This document shows, piece by piece, positions 32,277 to 43,185 of a stretch of DNA of 64,000 nt. This DNA comes from Halicephalobus mephisto. Taxonomy: Eukaryota; Nematoda; Chromadorea; Rhabditida; Panagrolaimidae. The position numbers and the translations under genes are program-made. The stretch lies in contig SWDT01000079.1 in assembly GCA_009193035.1 (NCBI GenBank), positions 1-64,000 of the forward strand, written 5' to 3'. How positions within the stretch are numbered: the first letter of the stretch is position 1; each line of letters starts with the position of its first letter. The notes beneath the pieces were generated by a model. That model ran no database searches. It was not told the DNA's origin and saw nothing but the letters and a program-made list of their open reading frames with translations.

Positions 32277-33626
32277 TCACTTAATCTTCTTGATTTTGGT
32301 TCCTATTACGCCTCCAGTGCCTCTGGGGATGTTCGCAAAGTCCTCATCAGTGAAAACAGAATTGTCCTTTGGTTTCGGTGGTTTCTTGTCGAAGAGGGTT
32401 CCTCGAAGTGAGAATCTTTCTTGAAGACTTTTTTTCTTTTTTTTCCCTTCCTTCAGAACTGGAACAGTCAGAGCTTGGACAGATTCACTTGGAAGTTTGT
32501 ATTTTTCACAGTACTTCAAATACCGCTTATTGTGGGCAACCAGATCGACGGGTTTTGTGTCTCTGTATTGTTCGACGAAAGAATAACCCTAAAAATTGAA
32601 TATATATACCGAAAATTCCACGTAAAAATTTTTACAAAGGATCTGTATATACGAAAGATTTGCAAATAAAACACTTACAGAGAATTTCTATATGGAAAAT
32701 TTACATATGGAATTTTATATATGAAAAGTTCAAAAATGGAAGGTTTATATAAAAAAATTAACATGTAGGTGGCTCAGATATGACGATTTGTTTGTAGAAA
32801 AATTAGTCGTGGGTAGTTTTATAGGAAATTCATATATGAAGGACTTAAATATAGGAAATTTACATAGAAAGGATGATATCTGAAGCATTTATATAAAGAC
32901 CTATACAGTTCACATATGGACAAGTTATATGAAAACTCATATATGTAGAATTACTATACAGAATATTTATATAAAATATAAAATATCCATGTAAAATTAG
33001 TTTAGATAAAAGAGATTTCTATAAAATTGTAAAAAAATTCATATATAGACAAGTTATATGAAAACTCATATATGTAAAATTACTGTATAAAATATCTATA
33101 TAAAGTGTAAAACATCCATGTAAAATTAGTTTAGATAAGGAAAATTTCTAGAGTTATAAAGGAAAGTCATATATAAAGACCTATATAGTTCATATATGTA
33201 CAAATCATATGAAAACCCCCATATGTAGGATTATCATACGAAATATCTATAGGAAAAATTTGTGCATAGAAGACCTATGTAAAATAAGCTTAAATGTGGA
33301 AAATTGATATATGAGAACCTTCAAAAAACTCACATTTTTCGCATCTTTATTACTGAAGAGATATGAAACGTCTCCTTCGTTCTTGTGGACTTCATCTCGC
33401 TTCTTCTTCACGATCTGACAACTATCGACATCAAAGTCGAATCTTTCATCCAGATTCTTGACTACATTCTTTTCTTCCAGAAGAACAGATTTTTTCAATT
33501 TTCTTTTTCTTTTTTTTTCGAGAATTCCATCGCCTAAAGTTCGTTAATTTTTTTTAATTTAATCAAAATTGAAAACATACTTTTGTTGACGTAGTCCAAC
33601 GACTTGTGGAGTAATTGAATAGACAT
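32277..33626 (-). CDS. AROS/RPS19-binding-protein-like nucleolar protein
   Basis: Exons 33626-33581, 33533-33334 and 32588-32277, 185 residues, very basic. The N-terminus MSIQLLHKSLDYVNKSDG, the middle LVAHNKRYLKYCEKYKL and the C-terminal NSVFTDEDFANIPRG line up by eye with the active regulator of SIRT1 / RPS19-binding protein family. In that family the N-terminus is an LLRRGLEL-type helix and the end is a VFTEEDF motif. Lys-rich patches (KKRKRKLKKS, KEGKKKKKS) fit nucleolar targeting. A role in 40S subunit assembly would be expected by family. The long second intron is made of tandem repeats. Confidence 0.65.
32690..33310. repeat. intronic tandem repeat, about 120-bp unit, CATATATG-rich
   Basis: Inside the AROS-like gene. 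Repeated phrases: ACAAGTTATATGAAAACTCA then TATATGTA, ATCCATGTAAAATTAGTTTA then GATAA, and many CATATATG palindromes. About three recognisable units from 32,880. Confidence 0.75.
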
Positions 33627-34152
33627 TAGAGTAAAAAAATAAATCAAAAATTAAAAACTAAAGACTTTCGAAAAAAAATAAAGACTTTCGAAAAAAATTG
33701 AAAACTCCGACTACTGGCAACCAGAACGTTTGACCAAAAATCCCGCGAAATTTAAAAAATTAAAACGTCATTTTTATTGTTTTCAAAGTAAAATTTATCC
33801 GTCATCCGTGGGTGATAAATTTTAACAAATCCATTGAGATTCGTAATCGTGTTATTTTATGAGTAAATTTTTTTCAAAAAAACTGGCAATTAAATTTTCA
33901 AAAAACTTCGTCAAGTAGGCGAGCCAGTTAATCCACTTTTTACCATTTTTTCCGCTTTTATTCTTTCACCTGGTCTTTAGCATACCTAAATAACTTTTTT
34001 AAAAATAAACTTATTTGTCAACATTTTAAAAAATTCTCGTGATTTCATTTTTCTTCAAAAAATTAAAAAATCTAAAATTTACTTTTTTAAAGTGCCTAAT
34101 TATATCCTTCATCCAGTTCCCATTTGGTCCATTTTTAGATTTCTCTAACCAA
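33627..34152. promoter_or_regulatory. divergent intergenic region
   Basis: Lies between the AROS-like gene and the small secreted gene. It contains an AAAGACTTTCGAAAAAAA short duplication (33660-33695) and a divergent copy of the GGCGAGCCAGTT...TTTACCATTTTTTCC repeat family at about 33915-33975. Confidence 0.4.
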
Positions 34153-34513
34153 ATGGATCGTCGACTCTTTTTTCAAGCCTTAATTTTCTACTTTATTATC
34201 CAAGTCACAGTAGCGGTGCCAGCCAAGTTCAGGAGTACTATTCTGAAGATCCAGGGACTGGAATCCAATGACCTCAGAGGCAGACAAAGGTAAGCCAGTT
34301 CTAAAAATACCTCAATTTCATAATTTTCTCAGCCGCTCAAGTGAAATAATCCCATCAGCGAAACCTGAAGCACGAGTTTCGCCAAACACCATCTTCATAA
34401 ACCTCCTCCAACGGATCGCTTCTCCTGGCAACTTCGTCCTTATCCGTCCATCAGAGCCTCTAAGTACAAATGAAGACAGTCTAAAGTGGGAAAAACTAGG
34501 GTGGGGATGGTAG
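34153..34513 (+). CDS. small secreted protein, 105 residues
   Basis: Exons 34153-34289 and 34333-34513. A clear signal peptide (LFFQALIFYFIIQVTVAVPA) is followed by a short polar mature part with LRGRQSRSS and a tryptophan-rich end (DSLKWEKLGWGW, stop). There are no Cys in the mature part. A peptide-hormone or neuropeptide precursor is possible, because small nematode precursors look like this, but no known peptide motif was recognised. The stop is 54 bases from the stop of the eS30 gene on the other strand. Confidence 0.7.
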
Positions 34514-34567
34514 TAGATGTAAACCAACAAATTTTATAAATTTACTTCAATAGTCCAAAACAAACAA

Positions 34568-35016
34568 TTAAGCCATGTTGGAGTTAGGTCCACGCTTGCG
34601 GCCAGGTCCCTGAACAGCGACGTTGACGAATCTGCGGGTGTATTGGAGGCGACGGAAGGCACGTCCTGAAAGAGACAGTCAATATCGATTGAGGATGAGA
34701 AATTCGATAACTTACCGCGCTTCTTCTTCTTCTTCTCTTGCTTCTCAACCTTGGGCGTTTGGGCACGGACTTTACCGGCACGAGCGAGAGAACCGTGGAC
34801 CTTACCACCGAGAAGTCGGGCGTTCACGTTAAAGGTAGCCTCATCGGGGATTTCCAAAGCTCCAAGAGTGGCTGAGTCAGCATCAAGGATCTTAGATCCG
34901 AAAGAAAGGATAGAATCCTTGGCTTCAAGGAATTCCTTGATCTCACCAATAGAGGTGTCATAGTCAGCGTCGAGCTTGACGACAGCTCCATCCAAACCGT
35001 TGACGAAGATCTGCAT
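34568..35016 (-). CDS. rps-30: ubiquitin-like/ribosomal protein eS30 fusion (FAU)
   Basis: Exons 35016-34716 and 34665-34568, 132 residues. The N-terminal half is the FAU ubiquitin-like domain ([20 protein letters not shown]) ending in RLLGG, where cleavage releases eS30. The C-terminal half is eS30: [40 protein letters not shown] and [11 protein letters not shown]. It is a small-subunit ribosomal protein near the decoding centre. A TTTTCAG acceptor lies 11 bases before the ATG, so it is probably trans-spliced. Balanced codon use agrees with high expression. Length matches the family (133). Confidence 0.97.
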
Positions 35017-36060
35017 GTTTGCGATCGACTGAAAACGAGGTAATCAATAAAGTTCATATATCAAAAACACGAAGAATACAGTAAAGTCAAAGATAACGAC
35101 ACAACAAAAACCAGAAGATGATTATATGGGATGAGATGACTGCAAAGTAGTGGAAAACGGATCATGTTTTGAAACCATATATCAAAAATGTTTCTTGAGC
35201 TTGCAGCACTTGAAAATATGATAGGGAATGTGGAAGTAGTGTTGAATAATGTGATTTTGTAGAGATTTGATGGAAATTGATCGCAGATAAAGGGAATCAA
35301 AGGAAAAAACGAAGAAACATTGGAAAAACGCGAGAATGAAAGGGAGATAGGCTGGATCGAATTGTTTCGTGAAATTCAGGAATTCCATTTGGACATTGCA
35401 AATAAAAATATATATGAGAATTTAGTGGGAATTAATTGTGAATAAAAGGAATTAATGAGGAAAAAGGAAGATTATGAAATAAAAACAAGATAGGATAGAC
35501 CAAATTGACTTGTGAAATTCAGGAATTCTGTTCAGGAGACGCTATTAAGAGTGTATGTGAGGGTCTGATGGAAATTAAAGAAGGATAAGGGGAACTAATG
35601 AGGAAAAACGAAGAAGGATTACGAAATAAATAAAACGAAAGCAAGATAGGCTCGACCGAACTGGCTCGTGAAATTCAGGCGTTCCGTTCGGGAGCCGCCA
35701 ATGCGACTCGCGAGTGGACAGAATGGTTCATCCAAATTTTGCGAGTCGGTTTAGCCGTTTTCTTTTTTTTTTTTTATTCGGTTTTTTGTTTTTTCAGTAA
35801 TCAATAAATATACCAAACTTGGTATTTGTTAAATTACATAATTTTTGCATGGCTTTCTTTGCAAAAAAAACTTAATCGCTAAATAGGAATTTTTGGTTGA
35901 GTACTTTTGGGCTCATTGAAGGATTGAGGGATTTGTAAACGAGTGATTGCGGAAGGATTCTGATTAGCTGTTTGCAGAAGGAGTTGTAGAACTCGTTTTA
36001 TTCACGAAAGCCGCTTGTTCTCGCGTTAATATTTGTCTTGTGGTTAATGAGGGATTGTTT
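35017..36060. other. 5' region of eS30 gene and degenerate repeats
   Basis: 35017-35200 should hold the promoter. 35170-35700 contains degenerate direct repeats of about 120 bp around GTGAAATTCAGGAATTC-like and AGGAATTAATGAGGAAAAA-like phrases. No gene was seen. Confidence 0.5.
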
Positions 36061-37340
36061 TAGCATCTTTTTGACTTTCTTGATCTTACATTTTTTCTTT
36101 TCTCTGTAATTTTAGAGTATTTTTACGTTTCTAATTATATATCGACTATATATTGACTATTTCTATATTATTTCTATATATTTTTATTATTTTATTTAAC
36201 TTTTTTTTGAAATTTTTGACTTTCTTGATCTTACATTCTTTCTTTTCTCTGTAATTTTAGAGTATTTTCACGTTTCTAATTATATATCGACTGTATATTG
36301 ACTATTTCTATATTATTTCTATATATTTTTATTATTTTATTTAACTTTTTTTTGAAATTTTTGGTTTCCTTGATCTTACATTTTTTCTTTTCTCTGTAAT
36401 TTCTGGATATTTTTACATTTTTAACTATATATTAACTATTTCTATATTATTTCTATATATTTTTATTATTTTATTTATCTTTTTTCTGAAATTTTTGACT
36501 TTTTTGGTGTTATATTTCCCGTTTTTCCATAATTTCAGGATATTTTGACTTCCTTGGTCGTTTATTGGCCATTTCTTCCATAAATTTTCCGTTTTTTGGT
36601 TTTTTATTTAACTTTTTAAAAATTTTTGACTTTTTTGATCTTATATATCTCGTTTTCCATAATTTTAGAATATTTTTGGTTTTCTTGATCGCGTGTTAAC
36701 CATTCCTTTCATAAATTTAGATTGTTTTGACTTTCATGGTCAGGTGTTTGCCGTTTTTTCCATAATTTTAGAACGTTTTGATTTTCCTGATCACATGGTA
36801 ACCTTTTATATTTTTTCGTTTTCATTTTTCTTGTTCGTGTGTTGACGAATTTTTTGAATAATTTTAATATGTTAATTTTGATCATCATAGATTTGTCAGT
36901 TTTTCCATATTTTTAATATTTTCGATTTTCTTGGTCGTATATTTGCCAGTTTTTTCATAACTGTGACACGCGGTTGGTTTTCTCGGTCGTATACTTGCCC
37001 GTTTTTCCATGATTTTAATGCCGATTTGATTCTTCTGGTCGTGTCTTTGCCCGTTTTTCTATTTTTTTAATGCCGATTTGATTCTTCTGGTTGCATCTTT
37101 GCCCGTTTTTCCATATTTTCAGCGTCGTTTTGTCTTTTCTGATTATTTTTTTGCCATTTTTTCCGTATTTTTAATTATTTTTTGATCTTCTTGATCTTAT
37201 ATCAGCCATTTTTTTACAATTTTTTTTGATCAAATTTTCAGCAATTTTTTTTTGATTTTTTCGTTCGGAAATTTTGACATATTTTTCATTAATTTTAACT
37301 CGTTTTTTGAATTTTTTGCGGTCGTTTCTCGGCCATTTTT
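36061..37340. repeat. tandem repeats, 145-bp units then about 70-bp degenerate units
   Basis: Three copies of a 143-147-bp unit start near 36070, 36217 and 36360 (GACTTTCTTGATCTTACATT, then TCTCTGTAATTTTAGAGTAT). The rest, to 37,340, is a decayed array of TTGATTTTCTTGGTCGTAT with TTGCCATTTTTCCATAATTTT. Non-coding. Confidence 0.75.
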
Positions 37341-38640
37341 TAGAATATTTGTCGATGGCAGTGACAGCTCGGGGAAGAGGTCATTGATTTTCAAGTTTCG
37401 GGCCGAACAAATTGCTACTGAATGAAAATAGGCCTAATGCTTTTGTATTTCCTTTTCGCGAATCGTTTATGACCGATGGTAGGAGCTCAAAGAAAATTGC
37501 TAATCCGTTTTTGATGTCTTTTGTTTTTAAAAAATCAATTTAGTTTAAAAATAAAAAATACAATTTTGAATAAATGAATATTTTTGGATTTGTAGATTAT
37601 TGTTGAATGATAAATGTGCGAGAATCGACCCAATGAGCGAAACGAGATTTGAGATAAGCGAACAAGGCCAATTTGCGCAGGATTTTAAGCGTCCAGATGG
37701 CCGCCATTCGTCCTCTTTTTTGTTTTTCATTCAAATTTTAGACAACTATTCCTTTTTATTGTGTAAAATTTATTTTTATATTAATTTTTTTTTGATAAAT
37801 TAACTGAAAATTGTAAAAAATTAATTTAAAAAGAATTTCGAAATTAACATAAATTAAAAAATAATAATTGTTGCCGGGGACATCTGGTTTGTAGCCAGTT
37901 TTTCCTCGATAGTTGGCCTTCTGATGGAATCGTGTATTTTTTCTGGATCACTTTGGTTCCTATAACGAATAACCACATGTTTGAATTTTTATTTTTATTT
38001 AAAAAAAATTAAATTCTTTAAATTTTTGTAATAAATAGTCACATGTTTGAATTTTTATTTTTACTTAAAAAAATTAAATTTTTGTAATAAATAGTCACGT
38101 TTTTGGATTTTTATTTTTATTTTAAAAAAATTAAATTTTTTAAATTTTCATAATAAATAGCCACATGTTCGGATTTTTATTTTTATTTAAAAAAAATTAA
38201 ATTTTTAAAGTTTTTGTAATAAATAGTCACGTTTTTGGATTTTTATTTTTATTTAAAAAAAATTAAATTCTTTAAATATAAAAATAATGAAATTTTAAAA
38301 ATTTTCATAATAAATAGCTACGTTTTTGGATTTTTATTTTTAGTTTAACTTCAAAAAATTACAAAACTTTTTATTTTTAAAAAAGATCAAATTCTCTAAA
38401 TGTAAAAAATTATGAAATTTTTAAGTTTTTGTAACAATTAGTTGTGTTTCTGGATTTTTACTTTAAATTTAAATTTAAAAATTATAAAACTTTATTTTAA
38501 AAAAATTAAATTTTTTAAATAATTTTATACTTTTTAAATTTAAATTTTTGACTTTTGTAGTGTTGATCATGTTTAGGAATGTAAAGCTTAAAAATTGAAT
38601 TTATTTTTTTAAATATATTTATTAATTTCTTCGTGCAAAG
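37341..38640. repeat. spacer with about 60-65-bp tandem repeat from 37,970
   Basis: 37,341-37,960 has no recognisable gene. From about 37,970 to 38,460 six or seven units read AATAAATAGTCACATGTTTG, GGATTTTTATTTTTATTT and AAAAAAATTAAATTCTTTAA. Confidence 0.65.
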
Positions 38641-38689
38641 GTCGACATCAAAAGAAAATTGGATTTTTACGTAATAATTGAATAAATAG

Positions 38690-39240
38690 GCCAAATGTTG
38701 CGTGAAAACTGTGGATTTTACTTTGATTTTGAATTTTTTATAAATGGAAATATAAAAATACTGATCAATTTATAAAAATATTGCGGGCAAAGTGCAGGTT
38801 TTATTTTAGTTTTGATTTTTATGACTTAGTTATAAAAATACTGCAAGCAAAGTGCGGATTTTGTTTTGACTTAGTTACCAGAATATTGCGGGCAAAGTGC
38901 AGATTTTGTTTTAGTTTTGATTTTTATGACTTAGTTGTAAAAATACTGCAAGCAAAGTGCGGATTTTGTTTTGACTTAGTTACCAAAATGTTGCGGGCAA
39001 AGTGCAGGTTTTGTTTTAGTTTTGATTTTTATGACTTAGTTATAAAAATACTGCAAGCAAAGTGCAGAGTTTATTTTAACTTAGTTACCAGAATGTTGCG
39101 GGCAAAATGCAGAATTTATTTTGGGTTAGTTGTAAAAATGCTGCGGGCAAAGTGCAGATTTGATGTTGGTCGACCTGCCAAAATGTTGCGGGCAAAGTGC
39201 AGATTTTGTTTTAATTTTAATTTTTATGTCGACCACTTTA
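38690..39240. repeat. minisatellite of GGGCAAAGTGCAGATTTTG units
   Basis: About 11 short and long units (42 and 54 bp alternating) with the core TGC-GGCAAAGTGC-GATTTTGTTTTAG. By chance it keeps one frame open for 164 codons (38781-39275), giving a periodic Cys/Phe-rich translation. This is a repeat artefact rather than a gene. Confidence 0.85.
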
Positions 39241-39739
39241 TAGCCCTTGGGACTGGATCAACTTGGTTCCTATAATGATTAGTCATCCTCGAGGATTTTA
39301 AATTTAAAAAATAAATTTACTTTTTTTGTTAGTTGATTCATATATCTTTTAAGTATATTTTTTTAAATTTATTTTTTGGATTTTAAATTATAAAAAATTA
39401 GAAAATTTTCGAAAAATTAAAAAATTACAAAAAATTAAAAATTTTTTATAAAGTCATATATCTTTTAAAATCGATTTTTTGTTTTTTTTTCGGAACGATT
39501 AGTCACGTTTCTGGATTTTAAAATTCATAAAAATTTTTAAAATTTGGTGAGTGATTTTTAAATATTTTTATATAATTTATAAATTAATTCAAACTTTATA
39601 AAGTTTTTGGATTTATGAATATTAAAGTTAAATGCAAAGTTTGGACTTATGTTTTTAGTTTATTCATATATTTTAAAATAAAAAGAATTCGATTTTTTCT
39701 AATTTATAAATTTCACAGAATTTTATTTTGATATCGATT

Positions 39740-40190
39740 TATTTTCTTAAAAGCTGCAAGCAAACTGCGGATTTCGATACTGATTTACGTGTTTAAATGC
39801 TGTGAATATCAGTACCAACTTAGCTGCCCCAATGTTGCACGCAAACTGCGGGTTTTACTTTGATGTGACTTAGCTGCCCTAATGTTGTGTGCAAACTGCG
39901 AACTTCGATGCTGATTTACTTACTCTAATGTTGTACGCAAACTGCAGATTTTACTTTGATATCGACTTAGCTGCCCCAATGTTGCGTGCAAACTGCGGAT
40001 TTCGGTACTGATTTACTCACCCCAATGTTGCAAGCAAACTGCGAATTTTCTTTTGATGCGGACTTAGCTGCCCCAATGTTGCATGCAAACTGCGGATTTT
40101 ACTTTGATGTCGACTTAGCTGCCCCAATATTGCGTGCAAACTGCAATTTTTTTGATTTTTATGCCGACCGCTTAATAGACTTCGATATTG
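39740..40190. repeat. minisatellite of TTGCGTGCAAACTGCGGATT units
   Basis: About eight units of 40-55 bp with TTAGCTGCCCCAATGTTGCG and GCAAACTGCGGATTTTACTT cores. Related to the neighbouring array at 38.7 kb and, inverted, to 24.1-24.3 kb. Single further core-like traces occur at 38,640 and 56,170. Confidence 0.85.
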
Positions 40191-40559
40191 AAAAAAACAA
40201 GCTCCTGGCCAATTGCGTTTTCTCTAATCTCTGTTTTCTCTTTTGGTCATTCCTGATAAGCTCCATTTTAAAAAAATCGATTTATTCAAATACTTCCGAA
40301 GTAGATATTGCTCCTGTTTTGATGTAAGCCATGTTTGTCAAAATTTAAATATTTGCTTTCGAAACAAGACCGATTTGGTCGAATGAAAGCGAATCTTGGA
40401 AAATTGATTCACCAAAGTCTTTCATTGGCTGATTAGTTGCCATTTTGTTGATGAAAAATGTTGTCGAAAAATTTTTGTTTTCATCACGAGATTGTTTGAT
40501 TTTGGTATTTTGGTCTTGTTTTTGACAGTAAACTTTGCAACCGGAAATGCGTAATAAAA

Positions 40560-41040
40560 ATCAAAAATAGGTCCTACCTGGAAGTTGTCTCGACAAGAAT
40601 TTTCGAAAAGTTTTAAAATTAAAAATAAATTTTTTCGAAAAATTTTTAAAATTACAAAAAATTAAAAATAAACTTTTTCGAAAAGTTGTCTCGACGGGAA
40701 TTTTCGAAATTACATTACTGTAGAATTTAAAAGTTAGTCTTGGTTGGAAGTTGTCTTGACGGGAATTTTCGAAAATTTTTAAAATTACAAAAAATTAAAA
40801 ATAAATTTTTTCGAAAAATTGTCTCGACGGGAATTTTCGAAATTACATTACTGTAGAATTTAAAAGTTAGTCTTGGTTGGAAGTTGTCTCGACGGGAATT
40901 TTCGAAAATTTTTAAAATTACAAAAAATTAAAAATGAAATTCTCTGAAAAATTTTCTCGACGGGAATTTTTGGAATTACATTACTGTAAAAATCAAAAAT
41001 AGGTCCTATCTGGAAGTTGACGAGAATTTTTTAAATTTCT
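40560..41040. repeat. tandem repeat, about 125-bp unit, 3 to 4 copies
   Basis: Units contain GTTGTCTCGACGGGAATTTT, CGAAATTACATTACTGTAGA and AGTTAGTCTTGGTTGGAAG. The rest of 40,190-42,150 is AT-rich with homopolymer runs and two degenerate copies of the AAACTGG...CTCGCTC family (41,770-41,960). Confidence 0.8.
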
Positions 41041-42152
41041 AAAATTCTTAATTTTTTTGAAATTTTTTAATTCTGAAAGCATTTGTGAAATTTTAATTTT
41101 GCAAAGTCGTCAAACAGCTGTTTGATGGTTTCTCTGGTCTGAATAGGGACTCTCGGGTCAGTTTTGTTTGCTGAGACTGTCAGCAATGTCTTGTTTGGCA
41201 TCCATCGGTCTTGTTTCTATTGTCTAAGAAGACCGTAGTTGTCCATTTCAAATATGACAACAATTTTGAATAAAAATAATAAAATTTTAAATAAAAAAAT
41301 AAAAAAAAATAAAAATAATAAAATTTTAAATTTAAAAAAAATAAAAATAATAAAATTTTAAATTTAAAAAATTGAAATTTTAAATTTAAAAAAGTAAAAT
41401 TTTAAATAAAAAAATTTTTTTTAAATAAAAAATTCCAAAAATTTAAGAAAATGTTTAAAAAATTATAAAAATTTTTTAAATTTCTTTTTTTTTTTAATTT
41501 TTTTGTACTTTATGTGGACAATTCCCCGTCCATTTAGAAAATTCCAACTCGTTTCAACCTAAAAACGATGACCCATCAAAATTGAAAATATTTTTCCTTT
41601 CTCCAAAGAAGCAACTAATCGAATCGAATGGATTTCTCCGTGAAAAATTAAATTGATCGCGTTTCATCGAGTTCGATTTTTGCACGCGATGGGATTTTAC
41701 CAAAAATGACCATTCGAATTCACTTTTTTTTAATTTAAAAAATTTTTTTTAAAATAATTTTTTTAAACTTTAAAATTCCCGCGTAAAACGTGAGTGAATT
41801 TGATAAAAATGGCAAAACTGGTAACTTACTACTGAAATTGACTCGCTCTTTTTTAATTTTTATTTAATTCTTAAAAAATGAATGTTTAAGTAATTTTTAT
41901 TTTTTTGGAATTTGAAATTCCCGCGCAAAAGGAGAAAGATTTGTAAAAAAGGAAAAAACGGTAAAACTGGCCATTTACCATTAAATTCAACTTGATTTTT
42001 TTAAAATTTAATTTTGATTTTTTTAAAAATAAAATTTTATTTTTTTTGAATTTTGATTTTTTTTAAAATAAATTTTTTTTTTAAATTTTGATTTTTTTGC
42101 AATTGTGGAATTTTCTGAAAAATTAATCATTTTTAAAAATTAATTTTTCCAG

Positions 42153-42541
42153 TTTCTCGCCAGATTCGTCGATGAAATAAACTTAATTTGCGATCAATCT
42201 TTTCTCCAGCAGAAAAGGTTGACCAGTTCCTCCTGAAACTGAAATTAATTTTTTATATATCAATTATCAGGTAAAATTTATAAAATTTAAAAAAAAAAAT
42301 AAAATATGTTTCAGGAAGAGTGAATTTCAAAATCCCCCAGATCAATCCTCAAGATCCAAGTGGCCTTGAAGCAGAAAATAAGCAAGTTGTATTTCGAGGA
42401 GCGCGAGACTCTCCGCTGTCCGAACTGTAAAAGAAAAAAGAGGAACGACCGATCGTTTGAGCGGCCTGGCGCCCGCGGGACAGACTTGCACACTGTTTTG
42501 CCCTCTCTTTTGCTCCAATAAACCCCGCTAAACAACTTGAG
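42153..42541 (+). other. exon-like block, probable 5' UTR exon of mrck-1 plus unresolved coding-like pieces
   Basis: A relatively GC-rich block flanked by TTTTTCCAG (42152) and TATGTTTCAG (about 42314) acceptors and an AG/GTATGT donor at about 42541. Short protein-like frames occur: FLARFVDEINLICDQSFLQQ, then GRVNFKIPQINPQDPSGLEA ending at a TAA, and in another frame ERETLRCPNCKRKKR. None continues in frame into the kinase exon at 43172. The frame that would join it hits a TGA just before the donor, which fits an untranslated first exon. It may also contain the last exon of an upstream plus-strand gene. Confidence 0.4.
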
Positions 42542-43185
42542 GTATGTTTTACCATTGATTTAACTGGGATTGATTGGTTTTAGAGTAAGTTTTTTACCAT
42601 TGATTTGAGGGTTTTACCATTGATTTTCTTGGATTGTATGGTCGTAAGTGATGTTTGACCATTGATTTCAGTAGGATTGAGTGGCCTAGATTATACTTTA
42701 CATTTATTTCGATGGATTATTTGGTTTATAGATCGTGTTTTATATATATTTCTGTGGATTATTTGACTTTAGACCGTGTACCTAAGTTGATTGCATGACT
42801 TTAGGCCAGGTTTATATATATTTTTATGGACTATTTGGCTTTAGGCCATGCATCTAAGTTGATTGTTTGACTTTTAGACTAGATTTATATATATTTGTGG
42901 ATTATTTGGCATGTTCTCGTGTTCTACTTCCGATTTTTGTTGATTGATTGACTTTAGGCTACTATTTACATTTTGCGGATTATTTTGTTTTTAGGCTACT
43001 TTTATATTTTTATGGATTGCTTGGTTTCTTGATGTTTTTTATATACTTTTATTATTCGACTTTTGGACGTGGTTCATTTTCGATTTTAGTGGATTATATG
43101 GTTTTTATAAATTATTCAATTTTATATTTTTATAAAGATTTTTAAAATTAAAATTGGTTGATTGGTTTCAGACCCGGTAACACCG

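Noticed and set aside
37545..37803. Small frames on both strands
   Set aside because: Short, AT-rich, no start or splice context, in repeat-filled spacer.
38781..39275. 164-codon open frame with periodic Cys/Phe repeats
   Set aside because: It follows exactly the minisatellite period; the same array continues out of frame. No start context or splice signals.
39986..40327. 113-codon open frame
   Set aside because: Translation of the second minisatellite array plus a random tail; not protein-like after the repeat.
42311..42555. Two overlapping minus-strand frames
   Set aside because: They run against the likely mrck-1 first exon and have no splice partner or domain.
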